Source of the DNA: Myxococcota bacterium
Lineage (GTDB): Bacteria; Myxococcota_A; UBA9160; JAFDET01
Assembly (NCBI GenBank): GCA_028278065.1
Contig: JANQFA010000263.1
Coordinates: 1 to 38,094, forward strand
DNA: 38,094 bases
Reading direction: 5' to 3'
The translations under genes were made by a program, and so were the position numbers. Below the pieces are notes generated by a model. It saw only the letters and a program-made list of their open reading frames with translations, was not told where the DNA came from and ran no database searches. Within the stretch, counting starts at the first letter, position 1. The number at the start of each line of letters is the position of its first letter. Shown here piece by piece: positions 8,912 through 16,989 of the stretch.

Positions 8912-9643
8912 TCAGTTGATGAAGACCTCGAGGTCGAAGCCCTTCCTCTTCTTCTCGAAGAAGTCGGCGATCTCCTCCTGCACCTGCAGCGACTCGGGAT
9001 CCTTGCCCGAGCAGGAGACCTTGAAGCGCGCCTTCAGGAAGCCCGGCTCGTCGCGGATGTCCGCCTGCGCCTTGCAGCCGGGCACCGTGCCGATCGCCCA
9101 GGGGGATCCGTAGCTCCAGTAGACGTCGCGGTTGACGCCGCTGAAGCCGCCCCGGAAGATGCCCACGTGGTTCTTCTGCTTGAGCTGGGTGCGGAACTTG
9201 CCGTTCTTGCCCTTGCGCTTGATCTGGTCGGGCTCGAAGATCGCGGCCTTGAGATAGTCCCCGCTGTTCCCGCCCGACGTGGCCTTGAGGAGCGCGCCGG
9301 AGACGAAGGGCGGGATGAGGGTGGTGGAGTAGGGGGTGCCCCCGCTGATCTGGAAGTAGAGGGGGCTGAACCGGTTGAGGGGACCGCTCGGCGTAGAGAA
9401 GTGGGGGAAGACGCCGCCGAGGATGCGCCCCTCCAGGTAGGACCCGTATCCGTTCGGGCCGGGGTCGCCCTTGACCTCGGCCGAGACTCCCATCCGGCCG
9501 TCCGCCGGCGGCAGGAAGCTGTCCTCGAGGTCGGGCCGGTTCAGTCCCAGGCCGGGAGCGGCCACCTGGGCGGAGGCGGGAGCCGCCAGCAGCACGGCGG
9601 CGCAGAGCGCAGCGGGGGTGAGCGTTCGCATGGCGCGGATCAT
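8912..9643 (-). CDS. Secreted protein of a three-member paralogous family (copy 1)
   Basis: I do not recognise this 243-residue protein. It has a Sec signal peptide with a likely cut after ASA (residue 25). It shares a block pattern with the proteins at 15448-16182 and 16179-16913: GLxLNRPDLxD near the new N-terminus, VKG, TLIPPF(A)SG, a strongly conserved (L/I)xEPDQIKRK (residues 137-144), LKQK, CKAQADIR (Cys190), CSGK (Cys211) and a C-terminal FFxKKRKGFDLE. The two conserved cysteines could form a disulfide. This copy lacks the extra N-terminal cysteine pair of the other two. The start may instead be ATG 9631 (MRTLTPAAL), which gives a more compact signal peptide. It is divergent from the sulfatase operon and 8 bases upstream of the SDR gene. 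Confidence 0.85.
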   Translation of the reverse strand: MIRAMRTLTPAALCAAVLLAAPASAQVAAPGLGLNRPDLEDSFLPPADGRMGVSAEVKGDPGPNGYGSYLEGRILGGVFPHFSTPSGPLNRFSPLYFQISGGTPYSTTLIPPFVSGALLKATSGGNSGDYLKAAIFEPDQIKRKGKNGKFRTQLKQKNHVGIFRGGFSGVNRDVYWSYGSPWAIGTVPGCKAQADIRDEPGFLKARFKVSCSGKDPESLQVQEEIADFFEKKRKGFDLEVFIN

Positions 9644-9776
9644 ACACGATGGGGACGAGCGGCGGCCGTACCCTCCCGAAGACTGGAGGCTTCCCCGGAG
9701 GCCGGCTCCGGTCCCGCGGCCATTTGGTAGAGTCTTCGCTCGCCGCCCGCCCGGGCGGGACTCAGGTCGGGGAATC

Positions 9777-9783
9777 GGAGGGG
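9777..9783 (+). promoter_or_regulatory. Ribosome binding site for the first sulfatase-like gene
   Basis: GGAGGGG lies 6 bases before TTG 9790. It is the only strong ribosome site near the start of this reading frame. It decides the start in favour of TTG 9790 over the ORF-track start at 9649, whose N-terminal extension has no signal peptide. Confidence 0.65.
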
Positions 9784-9789
9784 CTCGGA

Positions 9790-11985
9790 TTGATCGTCCG
9801 CCGGGGACTGCTGGCGCTGTTCGCGCTGGGTTGGGCCGCCTGCTCCGCTCCCGAGCGACCCAACGTCCTGATCGTCACGTTCGATACCACCCGCTACGAC
9901 CACGTCGGCGTGAACGGCGATCGGCGCGCGCGCACGCCCAATGTGGATGGACTGGCCGCGCGCGGGATCGTGTTCGACCACGCCTACGCTCCGGTGGGCC
10001 TGACCCTGCCGTCCCACACCACGATGATGAGCGGCCTGCCGCCCATCACCCACGGCGTCCACAACAACGGTCGCTTCATCGTGCCTCCCCGGGTGGAGAC
10101 CCTGGCGGAGCGGCTCAAGGCGGCCGGCTACGAGACCGGCGCGTTCGTGTCGGCCTGGGTGCTGGACTCGCGCTTCCAGCTGGACCAGGGCTTCGATGTC
10201 TACGGGGACGAGGTGCACAGCAGCAACGGTCCCCTCGAGCTCACCGTTCCGAGCCGCCCGGCGGACGAGGTGGTCGACGAGGCGCTGGAGTGGCTCGGCG
10301 ACCGCTCGGGCGAGGCTCCCTTCTTCCTGTGGGCCCACTTCTACGACCCCCATCTCCCGCGCACCGTGAAGGCGCCGTTCGATCGCATGACCGATGCCTA
10401 CCGCGCCGAGGTGGCCTTCGCAGACCAGGAGTTCGGGCGCCTGCTGGAGGCGGTGGAGGCCGAGACAGGTGGGCGGCCGCTCATGGTGGTGCTGACCTCC
10501 GACCATGGGGAGTCCCTGGGCCAGCACGGTGAGGCCACTCACGGGCACGTCGCCTACGACTCCACGCTGCACGTACCGCTGGTGATGGCCGGCCCCGGGA
10601 TCCCCACCGGACGGCGCAGCGACGCCCTGGCGCGCCATACCGATCTGGTCCCGACGGTGCTGGCCGCGGTGGGTCTCCCGCCCGACGAGTCGCTCCCCGG
10701 GCGCGACCTCCTGGCCGCCCACCCCGACGACCAGGCCGTCGGGTACTTCGAGAGCCGTTCGCCCCACTTCGACCTCGGCTGGTCTCCGCTGGCGGGCGTG
10801 CGTACCCAGCGCTGGAAGTACACCGCCACGCCCGAGCCACGCGAGCTCTTCGACATCCACGCCGATCCCGAGGAGCTCGAGAATCTGTTCGAGTCGCAGC
10901 CGGAGGTGGCCGCCGAGCTCGAAGCCCGATTCCAGGCGCTCACCAGCGAGGTGAGCGATCTGGCTCAGGAGGCGGAGCGCGGAGAGGTGAGTCAGGAGGA
11001 GGCGGCCCAGCTCGCCGCACTCGGCTACGTGGCCGTGCCCAAGACCCCCGACGCGACGCCGGCGGACCCGCGCCGCTTCGTGAAGGCCTTCGGGCTGGTG
11101 GAGTCGGCGCGCGGAGCGGCGATGTCCGGGCGTTGGGCCCAGGGGATCGAGATCCTGGAGACGCTGCGCACCGTCGAGGTGCTCGAGACGCTGGTGCTGC
11201 GCACCCTGGCCACCCTCTACGAGCACGCCGGCCGCTTCGAGGACGCCATGGAGGCCTTTCGCGCCTATGCCGAGCTCACCGAGGCGCGCGAGGCCCAGGT
11301 CGGTCACATCCGCGCGGCGATCCGGGCGGGCAAGCTCGACGAGGCGATCGCGGCCGCCGAGGCGGTCGACCCGCCGGGGCCCGACGTGGCGATGCTCCAC
11401 TCTCGTGCGCTGGCGCGTCAGGGCCGCCACGAAGAGGCGGCCGCCATCGTCGAGGACACCTTCAAGCGCGAGGGCATGGACGTCGCGCGCGCGCGCGGCC
11501 GGGCCGCGGTGATCCTCGACGTGGCACCGTACGACGGCGGCCTGGACGAGCTGCGCACGCTGGTGGAGCGGGCGCCGGGCGATCCCGGCGTGGAGAGCGC
11601 CCTCGGCTACTACCTGGCCGTGTGGGGAGAGGATGGCTCCGAGGACGAGGCGCGCGCGCTGCTCGCCAAGGCGCGCGAGGCGGCAGGCGAGGATCCGGAG
11701 GTCCAGGCGCGCGCCGGCTGGGGCGCCTACCACCTCGGCGACGACGAGGACGCGATCGTGGCCCTCGAGCGCGTGCTGGAGCTCGACGCGCGTCGCACCC
11801 AGGACCGGGCGCGGCTGGGATTCGTGCAGTGGCGCGCGGGGCGCAACGAGGACGCGCGCATCTCACTCGCCACCGCGCTGCGCGAGCGCCCCGGCGCCGC
11901 CTGGGCGCCCGACGTGCGCCGCGGGCTCCAGGAGCTGGCCAAGACCATGCAGGAGGAGGCTGCGGCCCGGGAGGCTACGCCTTGA
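9790..11985 (+). CDS. Sulfatase-like hydrolase with TPR domain, probable lipoprotein (copy 1)
   Basis: This 731-residue protein (TTG start) has a short hydrophobic leader ending GWAAC, probably a lipoprotein signal, then an alkaline-phosphatase-superfamily sulfatase domain (about residues 24-420) and C-terminal TPR-like helical repeats. Metal and active-site motifs are PNVLIVTFDTTR, TLPSHTTMMSG and TSDHGESLGQHGEATHG. At the usual formylglycine position (CxPSR) it has Thr72-Leu-Pro-Ser-His, so it cannot be activated as a classical sulfatase. A threonine nucleophile, as in phosphoesterase and transferase relatives, is more likely. The TPR part suggests a partner protein or scaffold role. It is the first gene of a three-lipoprotein operon, and its stop overlaps the next start (TTGA). 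Confidence 0.88.
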   Translation: MIVRRGLLALFALGWAACSAPERPNVLIVTFDTTRYDHVGVNGDRRARTPNVDGLAARGIVFDHAYAPVGLTLPSHTTMMSGLPPITHGVHNNGRFIVPPRVETLAERLKAAGYETGAFVSAWVLDSRFQLDQGFDVYGDEVHSSNGPLELTVPSRPADEVVDEALEWLGDRSGEAPFFLWAHFYDPHLPRTVKAPFDRMTDAYRAEVAFADQEFGRLLEAVEAETGGRPLMVVLTSDHGESLGQHGEATHGHVAYDSTLHVPLVMAGPGIPTGRRSDALARHTDLVPTVLAAVGLPPDESLPGRDLLAAHPDDQAVGYFESRSPHFDLGWSPLAGVRTQRWKYTATPEPRELFDIHADPEELENLFESQPEVAAELEARFQALTSEVSDLAQEAERGEVSQEEAAQLAALGYVAVPKTPDATPADPRRFVKAFGLVESARGAAMSGRWAQGIEILETLRTVEVLETLVLRTLATLYEHAGRFEDAMEAFRAYAELTEAREAQVGHIRAAIRAGKLDEAIAAAEAVDPPGPDVAMLHSRALARQGRHEEAAAIVEDTFKREGMDVARARGRAAVILDVAPYDGGLDELRTLVERAPGDPGVESALGYYLAVWGEDGSEDEARALLAKAREAAGEDPEVQARAGWGAYHLGDDEDAIVALERVLELDARRTQDRARLGFVQWRAGRNEDARISLATALRERPGAAWAPDVRRGLQELAKTMQEEAAAREATP

Positions 11986-14483
11986 GCGGGCGGCGCCGGA
12001 CGGGCGGCCTGCTCGGCCTGCTCGCCCTGCTCGCCTTGGGGGGCTGTGTCCGCGAGGAACGGGTCGAGGGGCCGAACGTCGTGATCGTCACCCTGGACAC
12101 GACGCGAGCCGACCGGCTCGGGGCCATGGGGGACGAGTCGGCTCGCACGCCGGTGCTCGACGGCCTTGCAGGGCAGGGCGTCCTGTTCCGGCGCGCCTAC
12201 TCGCCGGTTTCGCTCACGCTGCCCGCCCACACGACCCTGCTCTCGGGCTTCGATCCGCTCCACCACGGGGTGCACGACAACAACCGCAACGCGGTGCCCG
12301 AGGCTCTCGAGACCCTGCCCCAGCGACTCGGCGCACGGGGCTACGAGTCCGCGGCCTTCGTGGCGGCCGTGGTGCTCGACGCGACCTTCGGGCTCGACCG
12401 GGGCTTCGACGTCTACGACGACGACATCGCGCCCAAGCACGGTCCCATCAGCATGGAGGTGCCGAGTCGGCGCGGCGAGGTGATCAGCGACCGAGCCCTG
12501 ACGTGGCTGGCCGAGCGCAGCGGCGCGCGTCCGTTCTTCCTCTGGGCGCACTACTACGACGTCCACGAGCCGCGGGTTCCCCCGGCTCCCTACGACGAGA
12601 TGGGCGACGAGTACGCGGGCGAGCTGGCCTACGTCGACGAGCAGGTGGGCCGGCTGCTCGAGGGCGTGGCGGCCGCGGCCGGCGAGCGGGAGACCCTGAT
12701 CATCGTGATCGGCGATCACGGCGAGTCTCTGGGCGAGCATGGCGAGCCCACCCACGGAATCCTCGCCTACGACAGCACGCTCCACGTGCCGCTGATCGTG
12801 AGCGGGCCGGGCTTCGCCCCGGGCGGTGTCTGGGACGGACCCGTCCACAGCATCGACATCGCGCCCACCGTGCTGGCGGCGGTCGGGGAGGCACCGATCC
12901 CGGGCTCGCGCGGCGTCCCGCTCCAGGAGCGGCAGGCGCGCGAGGAGGGAGCGGACCTGGGCTGGTTCGCCAGTCGCGGCGCGGTCGCCGGCTTCGGCTG
13001 GGAGCCCATCGAGGGCGTGCGCACGGGCCGCTACAAGTTCACCGCGACCCCGGAGCCCATCGAGCTCTACGACGTCGTGGAGGACCCCGGCGAGACCGAG
13101 AACCTGGCCGAAGCGCGCCCGGAGCTGGCCGCCGAGCTGGCAGCGCGCTGGAAGCGCCTCGTGCAGGAGACGCCGGTCCTCGAGGCCCCCAGCGCCGCCC
13201 TCTCGCCCGAGCTGGCCGAGCAGCTGGAGGCGCTGGGCTACACCGGCGGCGCGCTCGAAGAGGCGGTCGGAGATCCCCGCAAGCACATCCAGGCGGTCGA
13301 GCTGGCCATGCGCGCGCGGAGCCTCGCCGCCCTCGGGCGCGTTCCCGACTCCATCCAGCTCCTCGAGATCCTGACCGAGTTCGAGGTGACGCGCCTCCTG
13401 GCGATGCGCCACCTGGTGATTCTCTACGCCGCGGTGGAGCGCTTCGACGACGCGGTCGCGGCCCAGCGCGAGATGGTGGCCGCGCGACCGGAGCCCACCG
13501 AGCGTCTCCTCCTGGCGCGACTCCTGCTCTTCGCGGGAAAGGTGGACGACGGACTCGCGGTGATCGACGCCATGCTCGAGGAGGGCGCCCTGCCGCCGGG
13601 GCCGCAGACGCGGCGCCTGCAGGCCCAGCTCCTGATCATGGCCGACCGCGTGGACGAGGGGCTGGCGATCGCCGAGGAGCTCCTGGCCGAGGACCCGACG
13701 GACGATCGCGCACTGGTGATGGTGGCCGGCGGGCGCGCCGGCCGTTTCGGCGCCGAAGAGGAGATCCCGCGCCTGCGCGCGGCGATCGAAGCCGCTCCGC
13801 ATCCCGAGCGCATGATCGAGTCGCGCCTGCTCCTGGCCCAGCTCCTGCTGGACGAGGGAGAGCCGGAGGCCGCCGAGGAGATCCTCGGGAGCGAGGAGCT
13901 CCCCGAGTACCTCGAGATGCTCGCCGAGATCGCGCAGTCTCGCGGCGATCTCGAAGCGGCCGCCGGCCATCACGAGGCGATCATCGAGCAGCGGCCCACC
14001 GCGGTGACCTCCCTGGAGGCGCTGGTGGCGATCCGCCTGGCCCAGGGGCGCATGGACGAGGCCCTGGAGCACTCCGAGACGCTGGTGGCGGTGGCGCCGG
14101 AGGAGATCTCGTTCGTGGTCGAGCGCGGCGGCCTGCATCTGCGCGCGGGACGGCTGGCCGAGGCCGAGGCGGACTACCGCCGCGCCATCGAGCTCGACCC
14201 GGAGGTGCCCGAGCCGCACCTGAACCTGGCTCTCGTCCTGCTCGCGAGCAGCCGCGAGGGGGAGGCCGAGAAGGAGCTGCTGCGCGCGGTGGAGCTGCGC
14301 CCGGACTACGGCAAGGCGCATTTCCACCTGGCGAGACTGTACGCAGGGAAGGATGATCCCCGCGCTGCCCACCACGCCGAGCTGGCTGCGGTGGGGGGCG
14401 TCGGCACCCAGATGCCCGGCGGCGCCATGCCCGCGCCGACTCCCGAGATTCCCATGGAGGAGCCCCATACCGATGTTCCGTGA
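11982..14483 (+). CDS. Sulfatase-like hydrolase with TPR domain, lipoprotein (copy 2)
   Basis: This 833-residue tandem paralogue of the preceding gene starts at a TTG that overlaps the upstream stop, with GGGAGG as ribosome site. The leader ends in a good lipobox, LALGGC (Cys22). The sulfatase-like domain has PNVVIVTLDTTR, TLPAHTTLLSG and GDHGESLGEHGEPTHG; again Thr (Thr79) takes the place of the formylglycine cysteine. The C-terminal half is longer than in copy 1 and made of TPR-type repeats, for example the stretch ending in AEADYRRAIELDPEVPEPHLNLALVLL. The likely location is the inner or outer membrane facing the periplasm. The substrate is unknown. Phosphoester or phospholipid head-group chemistry is possible but not shown. 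Confidence 0.88.
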   Translation: MSGRRRTGGLLGLLALLALGGCVREERVEGPNVVIVTLDTTRADRLGAMGDESARTPVLDGLAGQGVLFRRAYSPVSLTLPAHTTLLSGFDPLHHGVHDNNRNAVPEALETLPQRLGARGYESAAFVAAVVLDATFGLDRGFDVYDDDIAPKHGPISMEVPSRRGEVISDRALTWLAERSGARPFFLWAHYYDVHEPRVPPAPYDEMGDEYAGELAYVDEQVGRLLEGVAAAAGERETLIIVIGDHGESLGEHGEPTHGILAYDSTLHVPLIVSGPGFAPGGVWDGPVHSIDIAPTVLAAVGEAPIPGSRGVPLQERQAREEGADLGWFASRGAVAGFGWEPIEGVRTGRYKFTATPEPIELYDVVEDPGETENLAEARPELAAELAARWKRLVQETPVLEAPSAALSPELAEQLEALGYTGGALEEAVGDPRKHIQAVELAMRARSLAALGRVPDSIQLLEILTEFEVTRLLAMRHLVILYAAVERFDDAVAAQREMVAARPEPTERLLLARLLLFAGKVDDGLAVIDAMLEEGALPPGPQTRRLQAQLLIMADRVDEGLAIAEELLAEDPTDDRALVMVAGGRAGRFGAEEEIPRLRAAIEAAPHPERMIESRLLLAQLLLDEGEPEAAEEILGSEELPEYLEMLAEIAQSRGDLEAAAGHHEAIIEQRPTAVTSLEALVAIRLAQGRMDEALEHSETLVAVAPEEISFVVERGGLHLRAGRLAEAEADYRRAIELDPEVPEPHLNLALVLLASSREGEAEKELLRAVELRPDYGKAHFHLARLYAGKDDPRAAHHAELAAVGGVGTQMPGGAMPAPTPEIPMEEPHTDVP

Positions 14484-15435
14484 ATTCCCCGTCTGGATCC
14501 TTTGTCTCTTCCTGCTCGCGCCGCTCGCCTGCAAGCAGCAGCAGAGCGACGTCGCAGCCGAGTCGGAGGCCGAGCCGCCGACCGCCGCGGCCCCCGCCGC
14601 CGAGCCGGCGCCCGCTCAGGCCCCCCCGGCCCGCCCCCCGCGCGCGGACGTGCCCACCGGTGAGTTCTCGGTGAGTGTGGACGACGAGGGCCTGGTGACC
14701 GTGGAGGCCAAGGACGCGCCCCGCGTGTCGGTCCTGAAGGAGATCGGCGCCAAGGCCGGCTTCGAAGTGATGCCGACCCGACGCCTGCAACCCCACGGTG
14801 TCACGCTGTCCCTCTCCCGGGTTTCTGCACTCGAGGCGATCGAGGCGCTGGCCGACGACATCTCCTATGCGCTCCTGTTCGATCCCGCCCCGGAAGGGGA
14901 GGAAGGCAGCCGGCTCACGGCGGTTCGTATCGGACTGCCCTCGGCCGATCAGCGCAGGGCGTCGCGCGAGCGCTTCGCAAAGGCGCGCGAGGCCATGCGC
15001 CAGGGCGGCCGACCCGGGCAGGGGCAGGGCCAGGGACCGGGTGGCATGCGCATCATCCGGCGGCCTCCCATGGAGCGCGAGGACGTGCTGGCCGGCGTGG
15101 AGAGCAACGACGTCGAGCTGCGCGAGAAGGCGGTCTCCTACCTCGACGCGGAGGGAGAGGACCTGGATCTCCTCGCGAAGATCGTGGCCGAGGACGACGA
15201 TCCGACGGTCCGTGCCACGGCCGCGGAGCGGCTCTCCCACAGCGAGTCCATCACCTCCGTGCGGGCGCTGGTGGCCGCGCTCGACGACCCGGAGAAGGAG
15301 GTCGTCCTCGAGGCGATCGACGGGCTGTCGTTCGTGGGCGACCCCGGGGCCATCCCGGACCTGAAGAAGAAGCTGAGCGATCCGGATCCCGAGGTCGTGG
15401 AGGCGGCGCAGGACGCGATCGAGTTCCTGGAGTAG
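14473..15435 (+). CDS. Lipoprotein with STN-like and HEAT-repeat domains
   Basis: This 320-residue lipoprotein has the signal FLLAPLAC followed by a Gln/Ala/Pro-rich linker. Residues of about 60-135 (SVDDEGLVTVEAKDAPRVSVLKEIGAKAGFEV and on) resemble the short N-terminal STN/secretin N0 fold found in secretins and TonB receptors. After a Gly/Gln-rich linker (GRPGQGQGQGPGG), the last 120 residues form HEAT-like helical repeats (LREKAVSYLDAEGEDLDLLAKI; LVAALDDPEKEVVLEAIDGL; DLKKKLSDPDPEVVEAAQDAI). Both domain types bind proteins. The start overlaps the end of the second sulfatase gene by 11 bases, so it belongs to that operon and may be a periplasmic docking factor. The STN assignment is by eye and moderate. 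Confidence 0.8.
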   Translation: MFREFPVWILCLFLLAPLACKQQQSDVAAESEAEPPTAAAPAAEPAPAQAPPARPPRADVPTGEFSVSVDDEGLVTVEAKDAPRVSVLKEIGAKAGFEVMPTRRLQPHGVTLSLSRVSALEAIEALADDISYALLFDPAPEGEEGSRLTAVRIGLPSADQRRASRERFAKAREAMRQGGRPGQGQGQGPGGMRIIRRPPMEREDVLAGVESNDVELREKAVSYLDAEGEDLDLLAKIVAEDDDPTVRATAAERLSHSESITSVRALVAALDDPEKEVVLEAIDGLSFVGDPGAIPDLKKKLSDPDPEVVEAAQDAIEFLE

Positions 15436-15447
15436 GGGCTCCCGCGG

Positions 15448-16182
15448 TCAGGGTGCGGCGACGGTGTTCTCGAGATCGAAGCCGCTTCTCCTCTTGCCGA
15501 AGAGAAGCTCGAGCTGGTCCTTGATCTCGGAGACGCTCTTGTCGTTGCCGCTGCAGCGCAGCTTGAACTTGTAGGTCTTGCTGTCGTCGCTCTTGCGCTG
15601 CCGGATCTCGGCCTGCGCCTTGCACTTCTCCACGAACGCGAAGTCGGGAGAGCTCGTCGCTCGGCCGGCGCTCGTCTGTCCCCAGCGGAAGGCGACGTGG
15701 CTCTTCTGCTTGAGGAGCGCCCGGCTCTCCTTGCGGGTCTCCTTGCGCTTGATCTGGTCGGGCTCGTAGAGGAGCGCCTGCACGAAGTTGCCTATGTAGA
15801 CCGAGGGAACGTCCGTGATGTGTCGCACGAAGCCGGAGGCGAGCGGGGGGATCAACGTTCCGGGCCCGCCGTAGTAGCCGACGTAGGCGGGACGCCCGAT
15901 CGCCGACGGGAAGATGTTGCCCGGGGCGACGACGCCCTTGAAGCGGCCGAGCAGGCTGCTCTCCGTCGTCCCCGGGTCCTTGGCGCCCTTGACGTTGGCC
16001 GGGGCTCCGAGCTGGAGGTTGCGGAGGTCGGATCCGCAGGCGGTGATGTTGGGGCACTGGATGTCGAGGTCCCGCAGGTCGTCGCGGTCCAGGCTCAGGC
16101 CCGGAGCGCTCAGATCGGCCGAGGCCGCAGGGGCACCGAGCAGGAAGGCGAGGCCGAGCGAGAGGGCACGGAGGCGGGTCAC
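15448..16182 (-). CDS. Secreted protein of a three-member paralogous family (copy 2)
   Basis: This 244-residue unknown secreted protein has a signal peptide cut likely after AASA. The family blocks are GLSLDRDDLRD, GAPANVKGA, TLIPPLASG, LQALLYEPDQIKRK-type (here VQALLYEPDQIKRK), LLKQK, CKAQAEIR (Cys187), LRCSGN (Cys210) and FGKRRSGFDLE. It also has an additional early cysteine pair (Cys43, Cys49) in QCPNITAC, matching the CPGC of copy 3. It starts with GTG overlapping the stop of copy 3 (GTGA), so the two are translationally coupled. It converges with the STN/HEAT lipoprotein gene, leaving only 12 bases between them. The function is unknown; a surface or periplasmic structural protein, or a type II secretion cargo, are both possible. 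Confidence 0.85.
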   Translation of the reverse strand: MTRLRALSLGLAFLLGAPAASADLSAPGLSLDRDDLRDLDIQCPNITACGSDLRNLQLGAPANVKGAKDPGTTESSLLGRFKGVVAPGNIFPSAIGRPAYVGYYGGPGTLIPPLASGFVRHITDVPSVYIGNFVQALLYEPDQIKRKETRKESRALLKQKSHVAFRWGQTSAGRATSSPDFAFVEKCKAQAEIRQRKSDDSKTYKFKLRCSGNDKSVSEIKDQLELLFGKRRSGFDLENTVAAP

Positions 16183-16913
16183 GGGCTGTCCCCCTTGAGG
16201 TCGAAGCCGTTCTTGGGCTTGCCGCCGAAGAACTCGGCCAGGTCCTGCTTCAGCGACTCCACCTCGGTGCTCTTTCCGCTACAGCGAAGCTTCATCTTGT
16301 AGTTGGCGACGAGGCTGACCTCGGAGAGCTTGATGTCCGCCTGGGCCTTGCAGTCCGGGAGCGCCAGGACGGAGACGCTCGAGGCCTGGTAGGTGCTGAA
16401 GAAGGTGCCTCTGCGGATGGCGATGGAGCCGTTCTGCTTGAGCTTGATGCTGGACTGCTTGGCGGTCGTCTTGCGCTTGACCTGGTCGGGCTCGTAGAGG
16501 AGGGCCTGGAGAAAGATGCCCGAGTAGGGACTGGTGCTCTGCACCAGGGCCAGGCCGCCCGAAGCGAACGCCGGCAGGAGCGTTCCCGGAAGATCTCCGG
16601 ACGTCCAGCGTGGCGAGCTACCCGAGTTCGGATATCTCGAATCGATGTAGACGCTGACCCGGGGCTGGTTGTCGGGGACGCCCCCCTGGAAGCGACCGAA
16701 GACCGAGCCGGGCGCGTAGCCGTTCTGGGCTCCCTTCACGCTCGCCGGGGCACCCGGCACGGCGGTGTCGGCACAGCCCGGGCAGCTCACGAAGAGGTCC
16801 CGGAGCTCGGGGTGATTCAGGCCGAGTCCCTGCAGCACCTGTCCCTGCGCCGCCGCGGGCAGCAGGACGGCTCCGAGGGCGACGGCGAGGAGCGATCGCT
16901 TGGTCCACGTCAT
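16179..16913 (-). CDS. Secreted protein of a three-member paralogous family (copy 3)
   Basis: This 244-residue unknown secreted protein has a signal peptide ending near AAAQG. The shared blocks are GLGLNHPELRD, CPGC (Cys44, Cys47), GAPASVKGA, TLLPAFASGG, FLQALLYEPDQVKRK, LKQNGSIAI, CKAQADIK (Cys188), KLRCSGK (Cys211) and EFFGGKPKNGFDLK. Pairing with copy 2 by a 4-base overlap points to a recent tandem duplication or a complex of two related subunits. It lies 76 bases downstream of the MBL hydrolase gene, on the same strand, so it may be read from its own promoter (see the -10-like box at 16924) or from the long upstream operon. There is no recognisable enzyme motif. Confidence 0.85.
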   Translation of the reverse strand: MTWTKRSLLAVALGAVLLPAAAQGQVLQGLGLNHPELRDLFVSCPGCADTAVPGAPASVKGAQNGYAPGSVFGRFQGGVPDNQPRVSVYIDSRYPNSGSSPRWTSGDLPGTLLPAFASGGLALVQSTSPYSGIFLQALLYEPDQVKRKTTAKQSSIKLKQNGSIAIRRGTFFSTYQASSVSVLALPDCKAQADIKLSEVSLVANYKMKLRCSGKSTEVESLKQDLAEFFGGKPKNGFDLKGDSP

Positions 16914-16923
16914 AGGGCCCCCG

Positions 16924-16929
16924 ATTCTA
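16924..16929 (-). promoter_or_regulatory. Candidate -10 box before secreted family copy 3
   Basis: On the minus strand this reads TAGAAT, one mismatch from TATAAT. A start point about seven bases on would fall only a few bases before ATG 16913, giving an almost leaderless mRNA. No convincing -35 box is seen, so this is a weak call. Confidence 0.3.
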
Positions 16930-16989
16930 GCGGACGGTGGGAGTGCCGCTCCGGGACGGCGCAGGCGCCGCGCCGGACGGAGCGGGCCG

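Noticed and set aside
9640-11733. 697-residue minus-strand ORF opposite the first sulfatase-like gene
   Set aside because: It is a shadow frame; the plus-strand frame has the signal peptide, metal motifs and ribosome site.
11727-14534. 935-residue ORF on the minus strand opposite the second sulfatase-like gene
   Set aside because: It is antisense to a gene with clear catalytic motifs and TPR repeats, and its composition is that of a reverse-frame shadow.
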